Shown here: piece by piece, positions 49,534 to 58,492 of the stretch
Layout of the letters: every line of letters starts with the position of its first letter
Position numbering within the stretch: position 1 is the stretch's first letter
Origin: Nostoc sp. TCL26-01
GTDB taxonomy: Bacteria > Cyanobacteriota > Cyanobacteriia > Cyanobacteriales > Nostocaceae
Reading direction: 5' to 3'
DNA: 64,000 nucleotides
Assembly (NCBI RefSeq): GCF_013393945.1
Contig: NZ_CP040298.1
Span: forward strand, 62,001-126,000
Program-made: the position numbers and the translations under genes
The notes under the pieces: model-generated
What the model was told of the DNA's origin: nothing
Database searches by the model: none
What the model saw: only the letters and a program-made list of their open reading frames with translations

Positions 49534-52500
49534 ATGGTGAGCCTCATCGCTACACAAGGTTCTCTTTTTGACGTGCAAACTGTTTTAGATTACGGGCAAT
49601 CGGTAGTCAACGTTGCTCAAGAACTCGCCAAATTCTTAATTGAGCAACGACCACTGACCACAAAAACGATTCAATCCCAGATGAATCGCCACTTCCACGG
49701 CACAGCAGCAGAGGGCGCTTGGCAGTGGAAGGACGCATACGAAGCTGTTGAGATTGCGTCAATTCTATATCTGCGGCAAAAGGGGCTATCTTCTCATCCC
49801 CTGGAAGAACTGCAACTGATTGAAAGCCTCTGCCCCACGCACACACGCCGCAGCGAAGAACAGTTGCAGCTTCAGCAGTTCTCTACACCTCTGGCTTTGG
49901 CGTATTTAGTTTCTGTTGCCGGACAAATCACACCTGATGATTTGGTACTAGAACCATCAGCTGGGACTGGCATTCTGGCTCAATTTGCTAAACTCCACGG
50001 CGCGAGTCTCATGCTCAACGAAATCTCAAGCGACAGAACCAAAATCCTGCGGCGACTCTTCGGTGGTGTTCCGTTGTTCTCTGTCAACGCCGAGCAAATA
50101 AATGACTATCTCGTTGGTAAAACTCAGCCATCTGTTGTGCTGATGAATCCACCTTTCTCGGCATCACCCAAAGTTAACAGTCGCAATCCAGATGCTACAC
50201 CACGGCATATCAACTCGGCATTGCAAAGGTTGTGTGAGCGCGGCAGGCTGGTGGCAATTTCTGCTAATTGGTTCTCACCAGCTAACCCTACTTGGCGAGA
50301 GATTTTTGTTAAGTGGCAAGAGAAAGCAAGGGTGGTGCTTTCGGTTGGAGTCAGTGGTAAGGTTTACTCAAAGCACGGGACAACGATGGAAACCCGTATT
50401 ACGGTAATTGATAAAATCCCGGCTGCTGAAAGAGCTGACATCCCTTGTATCCCTGAAACCCTAGATTTGACTGAAATACTGGCACTGATTGAGCAATTGC
50501 CGCAGCGTTCGCAATGGCAGCGTTCAACTATCAAAGCTGTGGCGGCGGTGGCGAAGGTAGTTAACTTGCCACAACGTATTGCACTCTCACAACCAAAATC
50601 ATCCGAAGAAATTCCAGATGTAGTTGTTCTGGAATATGAGGTGATCGAGTGGTCTGCCAACGAAGGACTCAAAGATACGCTGTATGAAATCTATCGCCCA
50701 CAAAGGCTGAGAGTCAAGGATGCCAAACCTCATCCATCGCTGCTTTGTGAAAGCGCAGCCCTGGCTCTCGTCTCGCCCCCTGCACCCACCTACAAATCCT
50801 ATCTCCCTCAGCACATCGTCACGCAAGGATTGCTATCTGAAGCACAATTAGAAAGCGTGATCTACGCAGGTCAAGCGCACTCTGAGTTTCTGTCAGGTTC
50901 TTACTTGGTGGATGATTCTTGGGACAATATTACAGTAGCAGCAAATAGCGAAGAAAATGCCGTTAGATTTCGCCGTGGATGGTTTCTGGGTGATGGGACA
51001 GGTGCAGGTAAGGGTAGACAATGTGCTGGCATTATATTGGACAATTGGTGTCAAGGGCGGACAAAAGCCATCTGGGTATCTAAAAGTTCTGCTTTAATTG
51101 AGGATGCCCGACGAGATTGGTGTGCTTTAGGCGGTAATGAAAAGGACATCATCGACCTAAGCAATATCAAACTTGCTGATACCATCCCTTTTACCCAAGG
51201 CATCTTGTTCTGCACTTATTCCACGCTGCGTTCACAAAAGAACGGTAAAAGCCGGCTCAAGCAGATTGTTGAATGGGCTGGCAAGGAGTATGAGGGTGCG
51301 ATCGCATTTGACGAGTGCCACGCGATGGGTAACGCTATGGCGCAGGAAGGTAAACTTGGTATGATCGCAGCTTCCCAGCAGGGCATTGTCGGGCTTCGGC
51401 TACAAAACGCACTTCCTCTTGCACGGGTTATCTACGTCTCTGCCACCGGAGCAACCATTGTCTCAAACTTGTCTTATGCCAATCGCTTGGGACTTTGGCA
51501 GACTGGTGATTTCCCGTTTACGAACCGTGAGGATTTTGTAGAGTCTATCGAAGTCGGTGGCATTGCGGCGATGGAAGTTGTTGCCAGGGATTTGAAGGCT
51601 TTGGGTCTGTATCTGGCACGATCGCTTTCATTCGATGGCGTTGAGTATGAGATGTTAGAAATCGAACTCACTCCTACTCAAGAAAGGATTTATGATAGTT
51701 ACGCGGACGCTTTTCAGGTTATTCATAATAATTTAGAGAAAGCGCTAGAAGTTTGTAACATCACGGGTGCGAAAACATACAATCGCATGGCTAAAATGTC
51801 TGCATTGTCTCAGTTTGAATCCCACAAGCAAAGGTTCTTTAACCATTTGCTCACGGGGATGAAATGTCCCGTGCTGATCAAAGCAATTGAGCAGGATATC
51901 GCCCAGGGTCATGCTGTGATTGTACAAATAGTTTCTACCAACGAGGAATTATTGAAACGTCGGCTAAATGAGGTTTTACCAGAGGAATGGAAGGACTTAA
52001 ACCTTGATCTAACTCCTCGTGAGTATGTCATGGACTACCTGTTAAGTGCGTTTCCTGTCCACTTACACGAAATTCATTCTCTTGAAGATGGAGATGAACG
52101 CTCTGAACCAGCCTTTGATGCCGATGGTTCTCCGATTGTATCGGCTGAAGCTGTGTCCTTGAGAGATGCCCTGGTTGACAGATTGGCAAGCCTTGACCCA
52201 ATTCCCGGTGCATTAGAGCAACTGCTTTGGCACTTCGGTCACAAGCAAATTGCTGAAGTTACAGGACGGAGTAAGCGCGTTCTCAAGGATGATTCTGGAC
52301 GCTTGTTTGTTGATTCACGGGGCGCTGGCGCTAACATTGCGGAAACTAACGCATTCATGGCGGGAGATAAGCAAATTCTCATCTTCTCTGATGCTGGTGG
52401 TACTGGTCGCAGTTACCATGCTGACTTGAATGCACTCAATCGTCGGCGGCGATCTCATTATTTGCTGGAAGCTGGCTGGAGAGCCGATAATGCCATTCAA

Positions 52501-53787
52501 GGGCTTGGGCGCTCTCACCGGACTAACCAAGCATCTGCACCAGTTTTCCGTCCTGTAACAACCAACGTTAGAGGTGAGCGCAGGTTCATTTCGACCATTG
52601 CTAGACGATTGGACAGTCTCGGCGCACTTACTCGTGGGCAACGACAAACGGGTGGCAACGGAATATTTGACACTAAGGATAACCTAGAATCTCAATACGC
52701 CGAATACGCCTTGTACGAATTATTCAAGCAGATATTCCAAGGTCGATTTGCCCAAGTGCCTCTGGGTACATTCGAGCAGATGACAGGTTTATCACTAACT
52801 TCTCACGAAGGAGGTATGAAAATAGACCTGCCACCTCTGCGACAGTTCCTCAATCGCTTGCTGGCTTTAACAATTGGGATGCAAAATACGATTTTCGAGC
52901 GCTTTGAACTTTTGCTGAGTCAGCAAATCGAGACAGCGATCGCTAATGGTGTCTTTGAGGTTGGTGTCGAAACTCTCCGGGCTGAACAGTTTACGATTGA
53001 AAGTAGTCAAACAGTATATACTCACCCAGATACCGGGAGTGTAACTAACTACTTGAAGGTTGAGCAAGTTCAGAAAACCAACATTAAAACGGCTGTCGAA
53101 ATGCTGGAGTTTGCCTCCCAACACCAGGGGCGACTCATAGTAAATGCAACTTCAGGTAATGCTGCTGTGTCAATTCCTACTCATAGCTTATTTGACACTG
53201 AGGGTGGTGTTGTACCACGAGTTCTTCTCATTCGTCCCCAAAAGGAAACCCGTGTCCCCGTTGATAAGCTGGAATCTTCTACTTGGAAAACGGTTTCAGT
53301 CGATGAGTTTGTTGCAGCTTGGTCGAAGGAGGTAGACGAATTACCCTCTTTTACCACCGATTACCTGCACTTGATGACAGGAATATTACTACCAATTTGG
53401 AAAATTCTGCCGCAGAAGAACAGCCGGGTATTTCGCCTGCAAACTAGTGATGGTCAGAAGATTCTGGGACGGGTGGTCAATGCACAAGATATTCAGTCTG
53501 TGGCTGAACAATTGGGGATGAAGAACAAACTGCTTTCTCCAGCAGAACTTGTATCACTGGTTCTTAACGAAGGCTATTCTCAGCAATTGCCGGGTGGCGT
53601 AACCTTGCGTCGTTCTTACATTGCTAGCGAACCACGCTTGGAATTGGTTGAGGCTCTTTCCCTGGAAGAGAGACTTGTTGCTGTGGGTTGCTTCACGGAA
53701 ATTATTCAATGGCGTAAGCGGTTGTTTGTGCCAACTGGAGATCGATCTGCGGCTGTTCTAGCGGCGGTGATTGGGATTCTTGGGTAA
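49534..53787 (+). CDS. N6-adenine-type methyltransferase fused to Strawberry-notch-like helicase
   Basis: 1417 residues. Residues about 110-290: class I methyltransferase with 'VLEPSAGTGI' (138-147, SAM motif I) and 'NPPF' (205-208, N6-adenine motif IV). Residues about 400-1050: superfamily 2 helicase of the Strawberry notch (SNO) type with 'LGDGTGAGKGRQ' (about 485, Walker A), 'AFDECHAMG' (about 591-599, Walker B), 'YVSATGAT', and C-terminal 'GRSHRTNQ' (motif VI). Such fusions occur on plasmids and phages; likely DNA modification coupled to translocation, in defence, antidefence or transfer. Confidence 0.85.
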   Translation: MVSLIATQGSLFDVQTVLDYGQSVVNVAQELAKFLIEQRPLTTKTIQSQMNRHFHGTAAEGAWQWKDAYEAVEIASILYLRQKGLSSHPLEELQLIESLCPTHTRRSEEQLQLQQFSTPLALAYLVSVAGQITPDDLVLEPSAGTGILAQFAKLHGASLMLNEISSDRTKILRRLFGGVPLFSVNAEQINDYLVGKTQPSVVLMNPPFSASPKVNSRNPDATPRHINSALQRLCERGRLVAISANWFSPANPTWREIFVKWQEKARVVLSVGVSGKVYSKHGTTMETRITVIDKIPAAERADIPCIPETLDLTEILALIEQLPQRSQWQRSTIKAVAAVAKVVNLPQRIALSQPKSSEEIPDVVVLEYEVIEWSANEGLKDTLYEIYRPQRLRVKDAKPHPSLLCESAALALVSPPAPTYKSYLPQHIVTQGLLSEAQLESVIYAGQAHSEFLSGSYLVDDSWDNITVAANSEENAVRFRRGWFLGDGTGAGKGRQCAGIILDNWCQGRTKAIWVSKSSALIEDARRDWCALGGNEKDIIDLSNIKLADTIPFTQGILFCTYSTLRSQKNGKSRLKQIVEWAGKEYEGAIAFDECHAMGNAMAQEGKLGMIAASQQGIVGLRLQNALPLARVIYVSATGATIVSNLSYANRLGLWQTGDFPFTNREDFVESIEVGGIAAMEVVARDLKALGLYLARSLSFDGVEYEMLEIELTPTQERIYDSYADAFQVIHNNLEKALEVCNITGAKTYNRMAKMSALSQFESHKQRFFNHLLTGMKCPVLIKAIEQDIAQGHAVIVQIVSTNEELLKRRLNEVLPEEWKDLNLDLTPREYVMDYLLSAFPVHLHEIHSLEDGDERSEPAFDADGSPIVSAEAVSLRDALVDRLASLDPIPGALEQLLWHFGHKQIAEVTGRSKRVLKDDSGRLFVDSRGAGANIAETNAFMAGDKQILIFSDAGGTGRSYHADLNALNRRRRSHYLLEAGWRADNAIQGLGRSHRTNQASAPVFRPVTTNVRGERRFISTIARRLDSLGALTRGQRQTGGNGIFDTKDNLESQYAEYALYELFKQIFQGRFAQVPLGTFEQMTGLSLTSHEGGMKIDLPPLRQFLNRLLALTIGMQNTIFERFELLLSQQIETAIANGVFEVGVETLRAEQFTIESSQTVYTHPDTGSVTNYLKVEQVQKTNIKTAVEMLEFASQHQGRLIVNATSGNAAVSIPTHSLFDTEGGVVPRVLLIRPQKETRVPVDKLESSTWKTVSVDEFVAAWSKEVDELPSFTTDYLHLMTGILLPIWKILPQKNSRVFRLQTSDGQKILGRVVNAQDIQSVAEQLGMKNKLLSPAELVSLVLNEGYSQQLPGGVTLRRSYIASEPRLELVEALSLEERLVAVGCFTEIIQWRKRLFVPTGDRSAAVLAAVIGILG

Positions 53788-53793
53788 TGAGAG

Positions 53794-53828
53794 CAAAGCG
53801 ATGTGGTTTTACCCATCGCTTTGTTTTT
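53794..53828 (+). terminator. Rho-independent terminator
   Basis: CAAAGCGATG (53794-53803) and CATCGCTTTG (53814-53823) form a 10-bp stem followed by TTTTT, seven bases after the stop of the large helicase gene. Confidence 0.85.
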
Positions 53829-53897
53829 CTGAAATTCTGGTGTGCATATAAACTGAAACAGTGACTTCTATTTGGGCTAAAACTAGGGAGATTTTAG

Positions 53898-54146
53898 ATG
53901 ATACAGGAAAATACTGAATCTAATAACAGCAAACAGAGTAAATTCTCTATCTGGGGGAAAGAGCTTGAGCCGCTAGCTCAAGAAGGCGTGAAGAAAGAAA
54001 TTAGCAAACATAAAGTTGCTGGTTGTCCAATTTTTTATTCTTTAAAGGGTGTAGCCATTATAGAGTTATCAGATGGTCGTTGCTTTGAATATCATCTACG
54101 AAAAAACGGAACACGAGAAATCATCCGTGAAGTTAAGAGTCGATGA
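53898..54146 (+). CDS. Small hypothetical protein, 82 residues
   Basis: Starts MIQENTESNNSKQSKF; middle 'GCPIFYSLKGVAIIELSDGRCFEYHLRKNG' is beta-rich. AGGGAGA lies upstream. No family recognised. It precedes xisH by about 130 bp. Confidence 0.55.
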   Translation: MIQENTESNNSKQSKFSIWGKELEPLAQEGVKKEISKHKVAGCPIFYSLKGVAIIELSDGRCFEYHLRKNGTREIIREVKSR

Positions 54147-54274
54147 CGCAACCAATACCTACCCCAACTATCATTGCTGGCCCGAATTGGTCATTCTCAT
54201 AATGAGAATTGCTGGATTTTCGGAAGGCGATCGCTTCATGGTATGAGTAGTGGTAATATAAATTTAATATATGT

Positions 54275-54691
54275 ATGCCAGCTAAAGATATATTTCATAA
54301 CACAGTTAAAATAGCCCTCGAAAAAGATAAATGGACAATTACTGACGAGCATCTATTTATTCAAGTTGAGGATATTGATTTTTACATAGACCTAACAGCA
54401 GAGAGAATTTTAGCTGCTGAAAAAACTGGTAAAAAAATAGCAGTAGAGATAAAATCTTTTTTAGGAGCATCGGACGTAACTGAATTTCATCTAGCTCTTG
54501 GTCAATGTCTCAACTACCGTTCAGCATTGAGGTTGACCGAACCCGGTCGGATTTTGTATTTAGCCGTTCCAGTAGATGTTTATCATGAGTTTTTTCGTCG
54601 GAAGTTTATTCAAAGAATAATAGACGAATATCAGCTAAAATTACTAATTTTTAATCCAGAGCAAGAGGAGATTGTTATATGGAGAGACTAA
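54275..54691 (+). CDS. xisH: XisH family protein (fdxN element excision controlling factor)
   Basis: 138 residues starting MPAKDIFHNTVKIALEKD, the characteristic XisH start. A PD-(D/E)XK-like nuclease core is visible: 'FYIDLTAERILAAEK' (Asp) and 'IAVEIKSF' (E-x-K), then 'GQCLNYRSAL'. In Anabaena XisH acts with XisF and XisI in excising the fdxN element during heterocyst formation; plasmid copies are common and their role is unclear. Overlaps xisI by 13 bp. Confidence 0.88.
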   Translation: MPAKDIFHNTVKIALEKDKWTITDEHLFIQVEDIDFYIDLTAERILAAEKTGKKIAVEIKSFLGASDVTEFHLALGQCLNYRSALRLTEPGRILYLAVPVDVYHEFFRRKFIQRIIDEYQLKLLIFNPEQEEIVIWRD

Positions 54692-55008
54692 ATTATCAAG
54701 AAATAGTCCAAAAAATTCTGGAAAGTCACGCCAAAAATCGCTCAAATAGCCAGACAGAAGTCAAATTGTTATTTGATACTGAGCGCGATCGCTATCAAGT
54801 TATGAATATTGGTTGGCAAGACCTAACTCGAATATTTGGTTGTATTATTTACGTAGAAATTAAAAATGGCAAAATTTGGATCGAACGCGATGGAACGGAA
54901 ATCGGAGTGGCTAATGAATTAGTAGAAGCTGGAGTTCCTAAACAAGATATAGTTTTGGCTTTTAAAGCCCCATACAAACGAAAATTTACTGAGTTTGCTG
55001 CTAGTTGA
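54679..55008 (+). CDS. xisI: XisI family protein (fdxN element excision controlling factor)
   Basis: 109 residues with the family landmarks 'YQEIVQKIL', 'VMNIGWQDLTRIFGCIIYVEI' (split), 'WIERDGTEIGVANELVEAGV'. Normal length. Translationally coupled to xisH. It works with XisH; no fdxN-type element or XisF recombinase is in the window, although several tyrosine recombinases are. Confidence 0.88.
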   Translation: MERLNYQEIVQKILESHAKNRSNSQTEVKLLFDTERDRYQVMNIGWQDLTRIFGCIIYVEIKNGKIWIERDGTEIGVANELVEAGVPKQDIVLAFKAPYKRKFTEFAAS

Positions 55009-55351
55009 AGCACATAGGAGTTAGGAAATATACGGTAATTAGGGAAATAACAGATTCTGGGAAAATGCGATTGCCTCGTCTTGTCGGCTAACGTACCTTT
55101 TGAATTATTGCTGAAATTGACCATTTTTTGAATTTGGCACAGCAGAGGCGATGGAAGAGTTGTTCTCCCTGCGGGATGCTACGCGAACATGAGTATCTGC
55201 TCTGTCTTTTGAGTCATAAACAGGGTGTTGGGTATAGGGAGGGCATGGGGATGAGCCTTGAAACCATGACCAATGCAATCTTTCTGACGGAACAGGGATA
55301 GCGGCTCAAAGATTGTTGGGGTGATCTTTTCTCTTACTTATCAAAATTCCT
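55009..55351. other. Intergenic region with short dispersed repeat
   Basis: No gene seen in about 340 bp. It contains CTCCCTGCGGGATGCTACGC (about 55168-55187), a GC-rich short repeat of the type scattered in Nostoc genomes, between convergent genes. No T-run hairpin is evident. Confidence 0.5.
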
Positions 55352-56113
55352 TTAGTTCGACTCTACTCTTAGATAAAATTGTGTAGTGACAAACTTAGTA
55401 TCTCTCTTGGTTGGGTCTACGTTTTCTACTACCTCAGTTCTACCTACAGCAATCAAACCTTTACCAAAAATTTCGCTTGTTGCTGCGTCAAGTTGTTTTT
55501 GTGTTGCACCCGTTTGACCCAAATCAATTGACGAAACTTGAGAAATCTTCGGCTTATTCAAAACCAGTTGATCTGTGGAGAAGCAAGGAGTGGTAATGCA
55601 ACGAATGCCATTGTCTTTTAGTCCCACAAAAGTACCTTTTTCGGGGGTATTTGTAGCGGCTATGAAGGCTTCTTTTACTCTCAAATTCCCAAACTCACCG
55701 AATCCGAGAAATGTCACTGGAACGATGTTACCTCTCAGGAGCAAACGGCTACCATCATCATTTTGAATTTTTACCAGTTGGTAAGGTGAGACTTTCAGAG
55801 AACTCCAATCAATTGCAGACACATAGCATTCGGAGCGAAAAACGCCATCTACGCAAGGAGTAGCTTTCAAGTTGACTTGTTTGATGAAATATCCCCCACA
55901 TATAGGAGAAACACATTTGCGAAAATCTCTTCGTATCGTGTAATATCCCCACTGTGGAAACTCTTGGTTTTTGACAGTGGCTAGTGCAGAATCAGTGGTG
56001 TCTGGAGCAGAAATGTCTTGAGCAGATACTTTGGCGAAAAATCCGTTGCTAAGTATAATTGCGCCTAATAGAGGAATGATTGAGTATTTGTAGCTAAATG
56101 ATTGTTTGTTCAT
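55352..56113 (-). CDS. Secreted DUF6748-like protein
   Basis: 253 residues with a signal peptide (basic start, hydrophobic 'IIPLLGAIILSNGFFAKV', cleavage near 'SAQD'). 'FRKCVSPICGGYFIKQVN' is the Cys signature I associate with DUF6748 domains, followed by 'CVDGVFRSECYV' and 'GIRCITTPCFS', giving several likely disulphides. 'DLGQTGATQKQLDAA' follows. Periplasmic or extracellular; function unknown. Oriented against the pentapeptide cluster. Confidence 0.65.
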   Translation of the reverse strand: MNKQSFSYKYSIIPLLGAIILSNGFFAKVSAQDISAPDTTDSALATVKNQEFPQWGYYTIRRDFRKCVSPICGGYFIKQVNLKATPCVDGVFRSECYVSAIDWSSLKVSPYQLVKIQNDDGSRLLLRGNIVPVTFLGFGEFGNLRVKEAFIAATNTPEKGTFVGLKDNGIRCITTPCFSTDQLVLNKPKISQVSSIDLGQTGATQKQLDAATSEIFGKGLIAVGRTEVVENVDPTKRDTKFVTTQFYLRVESN

Positions 56114-56442
56114 GGTAACTTTAGATTTTATTTGAGGGTTTAATATCTTTGTTAAGAGCAGAGTTGACAGAATTTCTGGCGAAAACTAGGAAAATTACTC
56201 ACATACTAAGCTATTACTTGACAAAGTATGTGGAAATGTCAGAAATTTTACATTACCGTCAATAGGTTAAAAAAACCTCACAGGAAACCTTAAAGGAATT
56301 TTAAAGACTCATTGTTTTTGCCAAACTTTGTCCCAGAACCGTCTGAATGTACGCTCAAAACTGCGATCACAATAGCTCAGAGATGTTGTGCAAAAGTCCG
56401 TAAAACCGCATACTTAAGTTGTATCTAGCGTAAACCCCCGTT
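56114..56442. other. Intergenic region upstream of the pentapeptide/NACHT cluster
   Basis: About 330 bp between divergent genes; must hold the promoters of both. AT-rich, no clear operator palindrome or hairpin found. No gene visible. Confidence 0.5.
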
Positions 56443-56457
56443 TTGACTAGCCCTGTT

Positions 56458-58455
56458 ATGCCGCAAGATTTCTCTTATCAGAATCTCCGAGGTCGTTCAT
56501 TCAAGGGACAAAATTTGGCTGGGGCAAACTTTAGTTATGCAGATATTCGAGGAACAGATTTTACAGGGGCTAATCTAACTGGGGCAAACTTCAGTCATGC
56601 TACAGATGGACTGATGTGGAGTGAATTAATTATTTTATTAACTACTGCATTGTTTTTCGCAATATTAGCTGGTTTATTTTTACCTTATTTCGCTTTCGAT
56701 ACTATATCTTTACTTACTACGAAAAGAGACCTAATTGACCTAATTAAAGTGTTGGTATTGGTAATATTAGGATTTTCCTTTAGTTACTTGTTTATGCGTC
56801 AAGGCTTATTGATTGCCTCATCTGTTATAGCTTTGTCAGCAACTTTTAGTGGTGTAACGTCTTTGGCAACTAGCATGGTATCTGTTTTAGTTTTAACTTT
56901 AGCAGTAACTATAGCTGCGGCTGTGGGTAAAAAAGCTGTGAACATAACATTGGCAACATCAGCAATTGCAGCTTTATATACAACTCTATATATAACTGTA
57001 GTATCTAGGAAGACGCAACCAGAATTATTAACTTTAGTTATGATGATGACCATAGCACAGGTTGCATTATCAGATTATATTAGCCGACAAGCTCTAGCAG
57101 GAAAGCAAAAATATTCCCTTGTTCGGACTTTTGCAATCATATTCGGAATCGGTGATGGAACTCATTTTCAAAAGAGTGACTTAACAGATGCAAATTTTGC
57201 TGGTGCAACACTCCAAAGTATAAATTTGCTAGATGCCAATGTGACTCGCACTTGCTGGTTGAATGTAAAAAAGCTTGACATTGCTCGTTTTGAAAATACT
57301 TATCTGGAACAGCCACCAGTACGAAAATTAGTTACGACAGGGCAAGGACAAAATAAAAGCTTTGACCATCAAAATCTACGTGGAGTCAACTTACAAGGAG
57401 CCAATCTAACAGATTCCAGCTTTATCAGTGCAGACTTGAGCGGGGCTAACTTACAAGACGCAGACTTATCAAGAGCCAAGCTAGTGCAAACCCAACTAGA
57501 CGGCACTAACTTCACAGGTGCAACTCTCACAGGAGCATACATCGAAGACTGGAACATTACCACCAACACCAAGTTTGACGGAGTGCGCTGTGAATACGTT
57601 TATATGCGCCTGCCCACAAAAGACAACCCCGACCCCCACCGTAAACCAGACAACAGGCAGGAAGTGTTTGCTGATGGTGAGTTTGGAGATTTCATCAAGC
57701 CCATCTTCGATACCCTTGACCTCTACCATAGCCAAGGAGTTGACCCCAGAGCGATCGCCATCTCGTTTAAGCAGTTAGCTGAAAATCACCCAGAGGCAGA
57801 TTTGCGGATTGTTGGTATGGAAGTACGTGGTGAGGACAAGTTTTTACTCCGTGCTAAAACAGCAATCGCCGCAGATAAATCCCAACTGAGTGTGGAATAT
57901 TTCGCTACATATAATCAGCTAAAAGCTCTAGTAGAACAAGAAGTTCAACAATTAATTGCCGAAAAGGATAATAGAATTGTTGATTTACAAACTATGGTAG
58001 TGACAGCACTACAACGCCCCAGCTTCTACGCCCAGACTTATCAAAATCAAGGAGATACCATAATGCCAGATAGCTCAAAACAAGTATTCAACAACAACTT
58101 ACAGGGCGCTCAATTCGCAGGCAGTCTAGTCAATGCCGACACAGTAACAGCAGGGCAAATCGGCGGCAACATAACCAACTACAACCCAGAGCAAAAGCAG
58201 AACCTCGCTCAAGCCGCAGCCGACATTCAGCAGCTTCTCAACCAACTGAGCCAGACATACCCCACGAATACAACATCGGAGAAAATGAATGTTGTGGCTA
58301 AGGCTGTGGATGAAATTGAGAGTAACCCAACATTGAAAGCACGGGTGATTGGTGCATTGAAGGCTGGGGGAACGGAAGCATTAAAGGAACTAATCGATAA
58401 TCCTTTGATTAATATACTGCTGGCATCAATCGACGGATGGCAGGATGCGGAGTAG
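56458..58455 (+). CDS. Pentapeptide-repeat membrane protein with C-terminal QIGG module
   Basis: 665 residues from the ATG at 56458; a TTG at 56443 would add five. Pentapeptide repeats (A(D/N)LXX) near 10-52, about six hydrophobic helices (about 58-215), more pentapeptides (about 235-265 and 305-365), a domain shared with the next protein (about 385-535), then 'MPDSSKQVFNNNLQGAQFAG' and 'TAGQIGGNITN' (about 536-575), and a helical tail ending at 'IDGWQDAE'. The internal MPDSS looks like a former start codon. First gene of the cluster; probable membrane sensor or effector. Confidence 0.75.
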   Translation: MPQDFSYQNLRGRSFKGQNLAGANFSYADIRGTDFTGANLTGANFSHATDGLMWSELIILLTTALFFAILAGLFLPYFAFDTISLLTTKRDLIDLIKVLVLVILGFSFSYLFMRQGLLIASSVIALSATFSGVTSLATSMVSVLVLTLAVTIAAAVGKKAVNITLATSAIAALYTTLYITVVSRKTQPELLTLVMMMTIAQVALSDYISRQALAGKQKYSLVRTFAIIFGIGDGTHFQKSDLTDANFAGATLQSINLLDANVTRTCWLNVKKLDIARFENTYLEQPPVRKLVTTGQGQNKSFDHQNLRGVNLQGANLTDSSFISADLSGANLQDADLSRAKLVQTQLDGTNFTGATLTGAYIEDWNITTNTKFDGVRCEYVYMRLPTKDNPDPHRKPDNRQEVFADGEFGDFIKPIFDTLDLYHSQGVDPRAIAISFKQLAENHPEADLRIVGMEVRGEDKFLLRAKTAIAADKSQLSVEYFATYNQLKALVEQEVQQLIAEKDNRIVDLQTMVVTALQRPSFYAQTYQNQGDTIMPDSSKQVFNNNLQGAQFAGSLVNADTVTAGQIGGNITNYNPEQKQNLAQAAADIQQLLNQLSQTYPTNTTSEKMNVVAKAVDEIESNPTLKARVIGALKAGGTEALKELIDNPLINILLASIDGWQDAE

Positions 58456-58492
58456 TTTATTACTGACAGGTGAGCAGAGGGGTTAGCCCAAG

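Noticed and set aside
56799..57735. Minus-strand ORFs inside the pentapeptide protein gene
   Set aside because: Pentapeptide repeat codons produce long open shadows on the other strand; no independent evidence for genes.
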